A stretch of DNA of 60,244 nucleotides from JAWXVD01 sp044425705. GTDB lineage: Bacteria; Bacillota; Clostridia; Lachnospirales; Lachnospiraceae. The notes beneath the pieces were generated by a model that saw only the letters and a program-made list of their open reading frames with translations, made no database searches and had not been told where the DNA came from. The position numbers were made by a program, and so were the translations under genes. This document shows, piece by piece, positions 36,003 through 44,666 of the stretch; position 1 is the stretch's first letter; each line of letters begins with the position of its first letter. Location of the stretch: the NCBI GenBank assembly GCA_044425705.1, contig JAWXVD010000007.1, positions 1 through 60,244 on the forward strand. The letters run 5' to 3'.

Positions 36003-37544
36003 ATGTATAAAGTGATGATTGTTGATGATGAAAAATATGTACGAAAGGGACTGATTTATCAAGTTCCTTGGGTGGATTTGGAACTAGAACTAGTTTGTGA
36101 AGCGGAAAATGGAGAGGAGGGAGTTGAAAAAAATAAATTGTTTAAACCAGATATTATTATTGCAGATATCAGGATGCCGATATTAGGCGGGTTAGAAATG
36201 ATAGAGATCATTAGAAAAGAGTACGCTAGTGTAAAATTTATTGTAACAAGTGGTTATGATGAATTCGCTTATATAAAAAATGCATTACAGATGAGTGTGA
36301 GTAATTATTTGCTGAAACCAGTAGATGAAGAAGAAATGCGAATATCTTTAGAAAGTGTTATTTTCCAAATAAAAGAGGATGAATTGCAAACACAAGAATT
36401 AAGTAGTTTGCGAGACAGTAAAATTGTTTATGAGCTACAGAGTGTGAAAAAGGACTGGAATAAAATACAAAATGAAATACAAAAATTAAGTCAAAATGTA
36501 TTATTAATTTTGGTTTCAAGTGATTTGAAATATGCTACTAATGAAGTACAACTTTGCAATTTGGAAGAATTATGGAAAAAATTTAATGGAACACAAGGAT
36601 GTGCATTCTACTTTACTCAATTTAAAAATCAAATAGGTATATTATTGCATAGTAATAATATTTCTCAATTGCATTTTGAAAATCAGGACATTGTCAAAAA
36701 AATATCAGGTTTTTGGGGCAATGTAGTACCTGCGAATATGAAATTTTATTGTTACCATACAATGGTAGAAAAAGAAGAATTTGTATTCCGTTATAAAACG
36801 ATACTATCATTGTTTAAAATACGATGTTTGCAAGAAGTGAAAAATTATGATTCGAAAATAATTTACAATCATGTAGATGTTGAATTTCGAGAAAAAGTCA
36901 ATTTTTATATAGAATTATTTGCTAAAAAATTAAAAGAAAGACAGTGTGTGGAGGCGATAAATGCGGTTAATTTGATTTTTGATAATAAACGGATTTATTA
37001 TTATAACGAAGAATTGTTGACGATGAGCGTATTAGAGGTTGGTATTATACTGAAAAAAATATTTACAGGAAGTAGTTGCGAAAATGAGGAATTGGAAGAT
37101 GAAATTAATTTGCTTCAAAGAAGTGATATTATAATGTTGATTAACCAGATGGAGGAAATACGTGACTATATCATTGATATTACTAAAAAAGTAGGTGAAG
37201 AATTAGTGGATTCAGAATCACAAAACACAATAGATGGGATACTTTCTTATATTAATGATAATATTACGAATCCAGAATTATCATTGACTATGATTTCGGA
37301 AGAATTTTATATAAGTGCTAATTACTTGTCGCAGTTGTTTAAAAATAAAGTGAATGACAATATTTCAAAACATATTGAAAACAAGAGAATTTTGTTAGCT
37401 ATGGAGTTAATGCGGATGAAAGACGCAAGTGTTTTAACGGTTGCTAATGGGGTAGGTTTTAGCGATCCGAATTATTTTGCTAAAGTATTTAAAAAAGTGA
37501 CGGGAATGACACCTAGTCAATATAGAAAGAATACAAAAGAATAG
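36003..37544 (+). CDS. YesN-type AraC-family response regulator
   Basis: This regulator of about 513 residues has an N-terminal receiver with phosphoacceptor Asp55 in IIIADIRMP, a long central linker and a C-terminal AraC/XylS helix-turn-helix pair (about 410-512; NYLSQLFKNKVNDNISKH and VANGVGFSDPNYFAKVFKK). It pairs with the preceding kinase and probably activates the promoter at 29629 and the GH31 gene downstream. Starts at GTG 35997, ATG 36000 and ATG 36003 are in frame. Spacing from GGAG favours 36003, which begins MYKVMIVDDE. Confidence 0.93.
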   Translation: MYKVMIVDDEKYVRKGLIYQVPWVDLELELVCEAENGEEGVEKNKLFKPDIIIADIRMPILGGLEMIEIIRKEYASVKFIVTSGYDEFAYIKNALQMSVSNYLLKPVDEEEMRISLESVIFQIKEDELQTQELSSLRDSKIVYELQSVKKDWNKIQNEIQKLSQNVLLILVSSDLKYATNEVQLCNLEELWKKFNGTQGCAFYFTQFKNQIGILLHSNNISQLHFENQDIVKKISGFWGNVVPANMKFYCYHTMVEKEEFVFRYKTILSLFKIRCLQEVKNYDSKIIYNHVDVEFREKVNFYIELFAKKLKERQCVEAINAVNLIFDNKRIYYYNEELLTMSVLEVGIILKKIFTGSSCENEELEDEINLLQRSDIIMLINQMEEIRDYIIDITKKVGEELVDSESQNTIDGILSYINDNITNPELSLTMISEEFYISANYLSQLFKNKVNDNISKHIENKRILLAMELMRMKDASVLTVANGVGFSDPNYFAKVFKKVTGMTPSQYRKNTKE

Positions 37545-37828
37545 TAGAAGAAGTTTTTAAGAAATAGCGAGAAAGACATAAATAGAAAGTGATAATGGTT
37601 AATATTATACAATTATTCATATGGTATAAAAGATATGATTGTATACTGATATATAATAAATAGAAAGTATAATATTTATGGTGCGGATTAAGGGTAACGT
37701 TATTAGGTGTTAATTGCATTTTAATATATAAAGAGTCAAATAAATATTTATACGTATTATGAAGAATTGTATTTTATCAAAAAGTATGTAATGAACTTAA
37801 ATTTGAAAAACTAACAGGAGGTATCAAA
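37545..37828. other. Intergenic region before the GH31 gene
   Basis: About 280 AT-rich bases contain the AGGAGGT ribosome site at 37817-37823. I see no convincing terminator or sigma-A promoter. It is a plausible place for the response regulator to bind, but no repeat pair stands out. Confidence 0.4.
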
Positions 37829-39889
37829 ATGGCAAATGAAGTAGGATTACAAGGTTCGGTGATTTATGACCCTAGACCAGAGGGTGAAAAAATCAGATTT
37901 TCTAAAGTGGGGAATCGTCTGATTTATGGGTACGATTCAGAGGAGATGTGGATAGAAGGCTGGGGAGAGAATAGCCTTCGCGTTCGTGCTACAAAGATGG
38001 CACAAATGCCAATGGAAGAATGGGCATTGTTAGAACAAGAAGAAACAGAAGTAGAGATAAAAATTAATGAAGATGGAACAGCTAGTATTCAAAATGGTAA
38101 AATAACTGCAAAATTAACAGCAATGGGTAAATTATCTATTTATAATCAAAATGGTAAATTACTATTAGATGAACAAGTAAGAAATCGATCAGATATTAGA
38201 GCTGATTATTGCTCTTCTTTAGAAATCGATGCTAGAGAATTTAAACCATTGATTGGCGGAGATTATGAATTAGCCATGCATTTTGAATCTTTAGACGTGA
38301 ATGAAAAACTATTTGGAATGGGACAGTATCAACAGCCATACTTAGATTTGAAAGGAACAACGTTAGAATTAGCACATAGAAATTCACAAGCTAGTGTACC
38401 ATTTGTATTATCTTCGCTAGGTTATGGTCTTTTATGGCATAATCCATCCATTGGTCGTGCGATTTTCAGTAAAAATGTGATGCAGTTTGAAGCCAAATCC
38501 ACAAAATTGCTAGATTATTGGGTGACAGCTGGAGATACACCGGCAGAGATTGAAGAAGCATATGCAAATGCAACAGGAAAAGTACCGATGATGCCTGAGT
38601 ATGGCATGGGATTTTGGCAATGTAAATTAAGATATCAAACCCAAGAAGAATTATTAGAAGTAGCGCGAGGATATAAGAAAAGAAGAGTACCAGTTTCAGT
38701 TATTGTAGTAGATTTCTTCCATTGGCCATTACAAGGAGAATGGAAGTTTGACCCTGTATATTGGCCTGATCCAGATGCTATGATTGCGGAATTAAAAGAA
38801 ATGGGAATGGAACTCATGGTATCTATTTGGCCACAAGTAGACTATAGAAGTGAAAATTTTCAAGAAATGAAACAAAAAGGATACTTGGTACGAACAGAAC
38901 GAGGTATGCGAATTTGTATGGATTTCCAAGGCAATACAGTGCATTATGATGCGACACACCCAGGAGCAAGGGAATACGTATGGCAAAAAGCAAAGAAAAA
39001 TTACTATGACAAGGGAGTGAAAATATTCTGGTTAGATGAAGCAGAACCTGAATATAGTGTATATGATTTTGAAAATTATCGCTATCATATAGGACCAAAT
39101 GTTCAAGTGGGTAATTTATATCCTGTTATGTATGCAAAAACATTTTTTGATGGCATGGAAGCGGAAGGGCAAGAAAATATCGTAAACTTACTAAGATGTG
39201 CTTGGGCTGGAAGCCAAAGATATGGCGCATTGGTTTGGAGTGGAGATATTCATTCTGATTTTAAGACATTAAGAAATCAATATGTTGCAGGAATTAATAT
39301 GGGAATTGCAGGGATTCCTTGGTGGACTACAGATATAGGTGGTTTTTTTGGTGGTTGGGTTGATGATCCAGAATTTCATGAAGTATTTTTGCGATGGTTT
39401 GCATATGGCACATTTTGTCCTGTGATGCGATTGCATGGAGATAGAGAGCCACATAAACCACAATACGGAACAACAGGTGGAGCAACTTGTTTATCAGGTG
39501 CAGATAATGAGATTTGGAGTTATGGCGAGAAGATAGAAGAAATCTGTACCAATTACATTATGCTAAGAGAGAAAATGAGACCGTATACGACTAAATTGAT
39601 GGAGGAAGCACACGAAAAAGGAACACCTGTGATGAGACCATTATTTTATGAATTCCCAGAAGATGAAAAGGCGTGGATGGATCATGAAGAATATATGTAT
39701 GGTGGAGATATTTTAGTAGCACCAATTATGTATGCTAACATGACAGAACGTAGTGTATATCTGCCAGCAGGTGCCACATGGACAAATATGTGGACCAAGG
39801 AAGTGTTTGAAGGTGGAACGACGATTACAGTGAAAGCACCAATTGAAGAAATTCCAGTGTTTGTAAGAGATGGGAAAGAGATATTTTAA
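37829..39889 (+). CDS. GH31 glycosidase (alpha-xylosidase/alpha-glucosidase type)
   Basis: This 686-residue glycoside hydrolase has an N-terminal beta-sandwich, a catalytic barrel and a C-terminal beta domain. The nucleophile is Asp403 in IFWLDEAEPEY and the acid/base Asp473 in WSGDIHSDF. The RYQTQEELLEVARGYKKR segment and the WLDEAEP form resemble YicI-like alpha-xylosidases more than maltases. There is no signal peptide, so it likely cleaves the imported sugar in the cytoplasm. Its place after the transporter and two-component genes supports an alpha-linked oligosaccharide as their substrate. Confidence 0.9.
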   Translation: MANEVGLQGSVIYDPRPEGEKIRFSKVGNRLIYGYDSEEMWIEGWGENSLRVRATKMAQMPMEEWALLEQEETEVEIKINEDGTASIQNGKITAKLTAMGKLSIYNQNGKLLLDEQVRNRSDIRADYCSSLEIDAREFKPLIGGDYELAMHFESLDVNEKLFGMGQYQQPYLDLKGTTLELAHRNSQASVPFVLSSLGYGLLWHNPSIGRAIFSKNVMQFEAKSTKLLDYWVTAGDTPAEIEEAYANATGKVPMMPEYGMGFWQCKLRYQTQEELLEVARGYKKRRVPVSVIVVDFFHWPLQGEWKFDPVYWPDPDAMIAELKEMGMELMVSIWPQVDYRSENFQEMKQKGYLVRTERGMRICMDFQGNTVHYDATHPGAREYVWQKAKKNYYDKGVKIFWLDEAEPEYSVYDFENYRYHIGPNVQVGNLYPVMYAKTFFDGMEAEGQENIVNLLRCAWAGSQRYGALVWSGDIHSDFKTLRNQYVAGINMGIAGIPWWTTDIGGFFGGWVDDPEFHEVFLRWFAYGTFCPVMRLHGDREPHKPQYGTTGGATCLSGADNEIWSYGEKIEEICTNYIMLREKMRPYTTKLMEEAHEKGTPVMRPLFYEFPEDEKAWMDHEEYMYGGDILVAPIMYANMTERSVYLPAGATWTNMWTKEVFEGGTTITVKAPIEEIPVFVRDGKEIF

Positions 39890-39914
39890 TTAAACTTGTT
39901 ATATAAAAAATACG

Positions 39915-39947
39915 TCCAGTTAGCCGAGGCTAGCTGGATATTTTTTT
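39915..39947 (+). terminator. GH31 terminator
   Basis: TCCAGTTAGC pairs with GCTAGCTGGA (one G-T pair) around a 3-base loop and is followed by TATTTTTTT. Confidence 0.9.
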
Positions 39948-39966
39948 GGTGAATTTATTCTTTAGA

Positions 39967-40015
39967 TTGACAACAATTAATAAAAATGCTAAAATGCAAC
40001 TAAATATTAGTTGCA
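39967..40015 (+). promoter_or_regulatory. hicB-like promoter and palindromic operator
   Basis: TTGACA (39967-39972) and TAAAAT (39990-39995) are 17 bases apart. Immediately downstream a 21-bp palindrome, TGCAACTAA-ATA-TTAGTTGCA (39995-40015), covers the start point. The regulated gene encodes a DNA-binding antitoxin-like protein, so autorepression is likely. Confidence 0.75.
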
Positions 40016-40033
40016 AAGGGGAATGCTTATTGG

Positions 40034-40405
40034 ATGAGTGGTGTTGGAAAACTAAAACAGAGGGAATGTAATATATTAGAATACAAAGGGTATTATTCTA
40101 AAGTTGAGTTTTCAGTTGAAGATGGAGTATTGTTTGGCAAAATCGAGGGAATTGTTGATTTGATTACTTTTGAAAGTGACAATATTTGTGAGATTGTAAC
40201 AGAATTTGAAAGTGCAGTAGATGAGTATCTGTTGTTATGTGCAGAAATGGGAAAAGAACCTAACAAAGTATATAAAGGATCCTTTAATGTACGAATAGCA
40301 CCTAGTACACATCGACGGATTGCAAAGGAAGCATATAAAAATAATATTTCACTGAATCAATGGATAGAAGAGGCTTTGAACTTTACATTGTCGTGTCAGA
40401 AATAG
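40034..40405 (+). CDS. HicB-family antitoxin-like protein, no toxin partner
   Basis: This 123-residue protein has the HicB fold: a degenerate RNase-H-like part (YKGYYSKVEFSVEDGVLFGK) and a C-terminal ribbon-helix-helix (GSFNVRIAPSTHRRIAKEAY then ISLNQWIEEAL). HicB antitoxins neutralise the RNase HicA and repress their own promoter. No hicA-like frame lies on either side. The start at 40034 lacks a nearby strong ribosome site (AAAGGGG is 13 bases away), so the exact N-terminus is uncertain. The operator just upstream supports a regulator function. Confidence 0.8.
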   Translation: MSGVGKLKQRECNILEYKGYYSKVEFSVEDGVLFGKIEGIVDLITFESDNICEIVTEFESAVDEYLLLCAEMGKEPNKVYKGSFNVRIAPSTHRRIAKEAYKNNISLNQWIEEALNFTLSCQK

Positions 40406-40436
40406 AAAAAACATAAATTTCATAATATCCATTAAG

Positions 40437-40477
40437 GTTGCAGCGTTTTTAAACAAAGGCGGCAACTATTTTTTTCT
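40437..40477 (+). terminator. Terminator after the hicB-like gene
   Basis: GTTGC-GC-TTT pairs with AAA-GC-GCAAC with two mismatches, followed by TATTTTTTTC. Confidence 0.65.
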
Positions 40478-40505
40478 TGCTTTTTTTTATGGAAAAGGTT
40501 ATAAT
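40477..40505 (+). promoter_or_regulatory. Carboxyltransferase gene promoter
   Basis: TTGCTT (40477-40482) and a perfect TATAAT (40500-40505) are spaced by 17 bases. Confidence 0.6.
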
Positions 40506-40543
40506 GTCAAATAGTTTGAATGTCAAAGCAAATAAGGAGAACT

Positions 40544-42178
40544 ATGAAAATGAATACAAATTGGCAAGAAGCATTAGAAACCTTAGATAAAAAAAGAGAA
40601 AAAGCATTACTAGGTGGTGGAGAGAAGAAAATTGAGAAGCAACATAGTCAGGGGAAACTTACGGCACGGGAGAGGATTGAAATTTTATTAGATCAAGGCA
40701 CTTTCGTGGAAGTGGATGGATTTATGGAATCTAGAATTGATGACTTTGATTTAGATAAGAAAAGAGTGGCTGGAGATGGTGTTGTGACAGGATATGGAGA
40801 GGTGAATGGGCAGTTGGTATTTGTGGCCAGTGAGGATTTCACTGTCATTGGCGGAACTCTAGGAGAATATCATTCTTTGAAAATTTGTCGCATTCAAGAT
40901 ATGGCAATGGATATGAAAGCTCCACTAATTTGTATTAATGATAGTGGTGGAGCTAGAATTGAAGAAGGGATTTCTTCCTTAAGTGGATACAGCGGGATGT
41001 TTCTGCGTCATACAAAAGCATCCGGGATGATTCCTCAGATTGCAGTGATTTTAGGACCTTGTTCTGGAGGAGCTTGTTATGCGCCAGCTATCTGTGATTT
41101 TATATTTATGGTGGAACAAACTTCTAAAATGTTTATTACAGGTCCTAATGTAGTAAAGACGGTAATCAATGAAGAAGTGTCCCCAGAAGAACTTGGTGGA
41201 GCAAAAGTACATGCTACAAAAAGTGGAGTATCTCATTTTACTTATGTAGATGAGCGAGAATGTTTGATGGGCGTACGGAAATTATTAACATATTTGCCAG
41301 GCAGTTATTTAGAAAAACCAGCAGTATTAAAAATAGAAGATAAAAAAGAAATTATAGGTCATGTGAATAAATTTTTTGGTAAAATCGAAAACCTTACAAA
41401 GCGAAACGGTAGAAACAGCAAAAATGTTTGTGATACATTGGCACAAATTGTTCCAGAAAATTCACGTCATTCTTACAATGTGAAAAAGGTCATTCATTGT
41501 ATTGTGGATACAGGTAGTTTTTTTGAGGTGCAAAAAGAATTTGCAAAAAATGCTGTAGTAGGTTTTGCTAGAATGGATGGTTGCGTAACTGGCTTTGTTG
41601 CCAATCAACCTGCGGTTATGGGAGGTTCTCTTGATTTCCATGCTTCTGACAAAATAGCTAGATTTATCCGTTTCTGTGATTGTTTTAATATTCCTCTAGT
41701 GACCTTGGTTGATGTGCCTGCATTTTTACCAGGAACAGAGCAAGAACATAATGGAATTATTCGACATGGGGCAAAAATACTGTATGCATATGCAGAAGCT
41801 ACAGTGCCTAAAATTTCGTTGATTCTGAGAAAAGCTTACGGTGGTGCCTATATTGCCATGAACTCTAAAGAAATGGGTGCAGATATGGTGTTTGCATGGC
41901 CCATAGCAGAAATTGCTGTCATGGGAGCGGAAGGTGCAGTGAATATTGCATTTAAAAGAAAAATCAAAGAATCTAGCGAACCTGAGGTGATGCGGGGACA
42001 ATGTAAGAAGGAATATGAAGAACGATTTTTAAATCCTTATGTAGCATCTGCTAGAGGTTATGTGAATGAAATTATTAAGCCAGAAGAGAGTAGAATTCGT
42101 ATTTTAAAAGCCTTAAAAGCTCTAAAAAGTAAAAAGATTGAACCAATACAGAAAAAACATGGAAATATTCCATTATAA
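40544..42178 (+). CDS. Biotin-dependent acyl-CoA carboxyltransferase
   Basis: This protein of about 544 residues has the two crotonase-like halves of PccB/MmdA-type carboxyltransferases, which move CO2 between biotin and an acyl-CoA. The N-half shows GKLTARERIEILLDQGTFVE and oxyanion-hole glycines in GPCSGGACYAPA. The C-half shows DVPAFLPGTEQEHNGIIRHG and LRKAYGGAYIAMNSK. It could act in propionyl- or acetyl-CoA carboxylation, or in methylmalonyl-CoA decarboxylation. No biotin carboxylase, biotin carrier or membrane decarboxylase gene is next to it. ATGs at 40544 and 40550 are both usable after AAGGAGA. Confidence 0.88.
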   Translation: MKMNTNWQEALETLDKKREKALLGGGEKKIEKQHSQGKLTARERIEILLDQGTFVEVDGFMESRIDDFDLDKKRVAGDGVVTGYGEVNGQLVFVASEDFTVIGGTLGEYHSLKICRIQDMAMDMKAPLICINDSGGARIEEGISSLSGYSGMFLRHTKASGMIPQIAVILGPCSGGACYAPAICDFIFMVEQTSKMFITGPNVVKTVINEEVSPEELGGAKVHATKSGVSHFTYVDERECLMGVRKLLTYLPGSYLEKPAVLKIEDKKEIIGHVNKFFGKIENLTKRNGRNSKNVCDTLAQIVPENSRHSYNVKKVIHCIVDTGSFFEVQKEFAKNAVVGFARMDGCVTGFVANQPAVMGGSLDFHASDKIARFIRFCDCFNIPLVTLVDVPAFLPGTEQEHNGIIRHGAKILYAYAEATVPKISLILRKAYGGAYIAMNSKEMGADMVFAWPIAEIAVMGAEGAVNIAFKRKIKESSEPEVMRGQCKKEYEERFLNPYVASARGYVNEIIKPEESRIRILKALKALKSKKIEPIQKKHGNIPL

Positions 42179-42201
42179 TCGCAGAAACTTTAGAAAAAAC
42201 G

Positions 42202-42230
42202 TTGACTTAGGTAGTGTCATATGCTACATT
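42202..42230 (+). promoter_or_regulatory. Promoter of the rpmG-secE-nusG-rplKA operon
   Basis: TTGACT (42202-42207) and TACATT (42225-42230) are 17 bases apart. The leader to rpmG is about 135 bases, without an obvious structured element beyond a T-run near 42257. Confidence 0.6.
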
Positions 42231-42369
42231 AGATAGACGAGATGCGTTTTGGGTCTTTTTTTTATGCTGTATTTTTCTATATGGGGGATTGATGTCTTGT
42301 TATATAGTAGAAACACAATGATTGAAGAAACCAAGTGCATTGAGAAAATAATAGTATGGAGGTGGAATG

Positions 42370-42519
42370 ATGCGTACAAGAATCACATTAGCATGTACAG
42401 AATGTAAACAACGTAACTATAACACAACAAAAGACAAAAAAACACATCCTGACAGAATGGAAACTAAAAAATATTGTAGATTTTGTAAAACTCACACATT
42501 ACACAAAGAAACAAAATAG
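42370..42519 (+). CDS. rpmG: 50S ribosomal protein L33
   Basis: This 49-residue ribosomal protein begins MRTRITLACTECKQRNY. It keeps both zinc-binding Cys pairs (CTEC and CRFC), so it is the zinc-dependent form of L33. GGAGG at 42358-42362 is 7 bases before ATG 42370; another ATG directly before it is possible. Its position in front of secE-nusG is the usual one in Firmicutes. Confidence 0.95.
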   Translation: MRTRITLACTECKQRNYNTTKDKKTHPDRMETKKYCRFCKTHTLHKETK

Positions 42520-42580
42520 CAATTGCGATATAGGATATTTATTATAAATATTTTATAAGCAGAAGTGAAAGGAGTTCATT

Positions 42581-42787
42581 ATGGGAGATTCCAAAAATAC
42601 AGATAAAACTCCAAAAGTTAGTTTTTGGAAAGGTGTAGAATCTGAATTTAAGAAAATTTCATGGCCAGACAAACACACACTTTTAAAACAATCAGTAGCA
42701 GTTGTTAGTATTACTATCGTGTTAGGAATTATCATTGCAATATTGGACACAATTCTTCAATATGGCGTTAATTTCTTGACAATGTAA
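42581..42787 (+). CDS. secE: Protein translocase subunit SecE
   Basis: This 68-residue single-span membrane subunit clamps SecY in the translocon. The amphipathic FWKGVESEFKKISWP stretch and the following TM helix (VAVVSITIVLGIIIAILD) are the family features. AAAGGAG precedes the ATG. nusG follows almost directly. Confidence 0.95.
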   Translation: MGDSKNTDKTPKVSFWKGVESEFKKISWPDKHTLLKQSVAVVSITIVLGIIIAILDTILQYGVNFLTM

Positions 42788-42804
42788 GGGTGAAGGGGAA
42801 TTGT

Positions 42805-43320
42805 ATGGCAGAAACAAATTGGTATGTAGTGCATACTTATTCTGGGTATGAGAACAAAGTCAAAGCTAATATTGAAAAAACAATTGCAAATCGTAATTTG
42901 GAAGAAGAAATTCTTGAAGTGCGTGTACCTATGCAAGATGTAGTGGAAATGAAAAATGGCTCTAAAAAAACAGTGCAGAAAAAATTATTTCCCGGCTATG
43001 TATTAATCAATATGGTGATGAATGACGACACTTGGTATGTGGTTAGAAACACAAGAGGAGTAACAGGTTTTGTAGGACCAGGAAGTAAACCGGTGCCATT
43101 AACGGAAGCAGAGATGAAACCACTCGGCGTACAAATGGAAGAAGTTTCGGTAGATTTCGCAGTAGGTGATTTAGTAGTTGTTCTTGGAGGAGCATGGGAA
43201 AGCAAAGAAGGCATTGTGAAGAAGTTGGATGTACACAAGCAAAAAGCCATTATTAGCTTAGAAATGTTTGGAAGAGAAACACCTGTTGAAATTGGTTTTG
43301 AAGATATACGTGCATTATAA
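42805..43320 (+). CDS. nusG: Transcription termination/antitermination factor NusG
   Basis: This 171-residue factor binds elongating RNA polymerase. The N-terminal NGN domain (ETNWYVVHTYSGYENKVK; LFPGYVLINMVMND) is followed by a C-terminal KOW domain (GDLVVVLGGAWESKEGIV). ATG 42805 after GAAGGGGA is preferred to an in-frame ATG 15 bases upstream. Confidence 0.97.
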   Translation: MAETNWYVVHTYSGYENKVKANIEKTIANRNLEEEILEVRVPMQDVVEMKNGSKKTVQKKLFPGYVLINMVMNDDTWYVVRNTRGVTGFVGPGSKPVPLTEAEMKPLGVQMEEVSVDFAVGDLVVVLGGAWESKEGIVKKLDVHKQKAIISLEMFGRETPVEIGFEDIRAL

Positions 43321-43338
43321 ATTGGACGGTATATCACT

Positions 43339-43410
43339 TAGGTAAGACGAAAGTCTTTTGAATTGGAAAGTTTTTTGGAAGTATCCATTTAACGGTGGAA
43401 GGGTTACCTA
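43339..43410 (+). promoter_or_regulatory. Possible L1 autoregulatory leader before rplK
   Basis: TAGGTAA (43339-43345) can pair with TTACCTA (43404-43410), enclosing a small AGAC-GAAA-GTCT hairpin with a GNRA-type loop. Many bacteria place an L1-binding mRNA site just before the L11 gene. The match here is by layout only. Confidence 0.35.
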
Positions 43411-43452
43411 GCCCATAGACCACAATATATAATCATAGGAGGAGCCTCAATC

Positions 43453-43878
43453 ATGGCAAAAAAAGTAGAAGGATATATTAAGTTACAAATTCCTGCTGGA
43501 AAAGCAACACCAGCACCACCAGTTGGACCAGCGCTTGGACAACACGGTGTAAACATCGTAGAATTTACAAAACAATTTAATGCGAGAACAGCAGACAAGG
43601 GTGATGTTGTAATCCCTGTTGTTATTACGGTTTATGCTGACAGAAGTTTCAGTTTTGTTACAAAAACTCCACCTGCTGCAGTATTACTCAAAAAAGCATG
43701 TAACCTTAAATCAGGATCGGCAGTACCTAACAGAACAAAGGTAGCTACAATTTCTAAAGCTAAAATCCAAGAAATTGCAGAAATGAAAATGCCAGATTTA
43801 AATGCAGCTAGCTTAGAAGCAGCTATGAGCATGATTTCAGGAACAGCTAGAAGTATGGGTATTACAGTAGAAGAATAA
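43453..43878 (+). CDS. rplK: 50S ribosomal protein L11
   Basis: This 141-residue protein of the GTPase-associated centre opens KKVEGYIKLQIPAGKATPAP and contains PPVGPALGQHGVNI, the methylated N-terminal hallmark region. GGAGGAG precedes the ATG. rplA follows 14 bases later. Confidence 0.98.
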   Translation: MAKKVEGYIKLQIPAGKATPAPPVGPALGQHGVNIVEFTKQFNARTADKGDVVIPVVITVYADRSFSFVTKTPPAAVLLKKACNLKSGSAVPNRTKVATISKAKIQEIAEMKMPDLNAASLEAAMSMISGTARSMGITVEE

Positions 43879-43892
43879 GGAGGAGAATGAAC

Positions 43893-44582
43893 ATGAAACA
43901 TGGTAAAAAATATAGCGAAATCGCTAAATTAGTAGATCGCCAAACAATGTATGAACCTGCTGAAGCTATTAGCCTAGCGAAAAAAACAGCAGTTGCTAAA
44001 TTTGATGAAACAATTGAACTTCACATTAGAACAGGTTGTGACGGACGTCATGCGGAACAACAAATTCGTGGTGCAGTTGTATTACCAAACGGAACGGGTA
44101 AAACAGTTAAAGTATTAGTATTCGCTAAAGGTGACAAACTTGCAGAAGCAGAAGCTGCTGGTGCAGATCACGTTGGTGGAGAAGAATTAATTCCAAGAAT
44201 CCAAAAAGATGGTTGGTTAGACTTTGATGTAGTAGTAGCTACACCAGATATGATGGGTGTTGTTGGTCGTCTTGGTAAAGTTTTAGGACCTAAAGGTTTA
44301 ATGCCAAACCCTAAAGCTGGTACAGTAACAATGGATGTTACAAAAGCAATCAACGATATCAAAGCTGGTAAAATCGAATACAGACTTGATAAAACAAACA
44401 TCATTCATGTTCCAGTTGGAAAAGCTTCTTTTGAAGATGAAAAATTACAAGAAAACTTCAATGCGTTAATGGATGCGATTACAAAAGCAAAACCAAGTGC
44501 GTTAAAAGGACAATATTTAAGAAGTATTACAATGGCTTCAACAATGGGTCCTGGAGTGAAAATTTCTACAGCTAAATATTAA
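43893..44582 (+). CDS. rplA: 50S ribosomal protein L1
   Basis: This 229-residue L1-stalk protein has the signature VGRLGKVLGPKGLMPNPKAG. It binds 23S rRNA and usually its own operon mRNA. GGAGGAG at 43879-43885 is 7 bases from ATG 43893; an ATG 6 bases earlier is too close. Unlike the common order, rplJ does not follow directly. Confidence 0.98.
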   Translation: MKHGKKYSEIAKLVDRQTMYEPAEAISLAKKTAVAKFDETIELHIRTGCDGRHAEQQIRGAVVLPNGTGKTVKVLVFAKGDKLAEAEAAGADHVGGEELIPRIQKDGWLDFDVVVATPDMMGVVGRLGKVLGPKGLMPNPKAGTVTMDVTKAINDIKAGKIEYRLDKTNIIHVPVGKASFEDEKLQENFNALMDAITKAKPSALKGQYLRSITMASTMGPGVKISTAKY

Positions 44583-44602
44583 TTTTAACTTCAAAATATC
44601 AG

Positions 44603-44634
44603 CGCATCTCGAAAATATTCGAGGTGCGTTTTTG
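44603..44634 (+). terminator. rplA terminator
   Basis: CGCATCTCGA pairs with TCGAGGTGCG around AAATAT and is followed by TTTTTG. It isolates the rplKA operon from the next gene. Confidence 0.85.
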
Positions 44635-44666
44635 TTATTTGAAATCATGTCGAAATCAGGGGTGGA

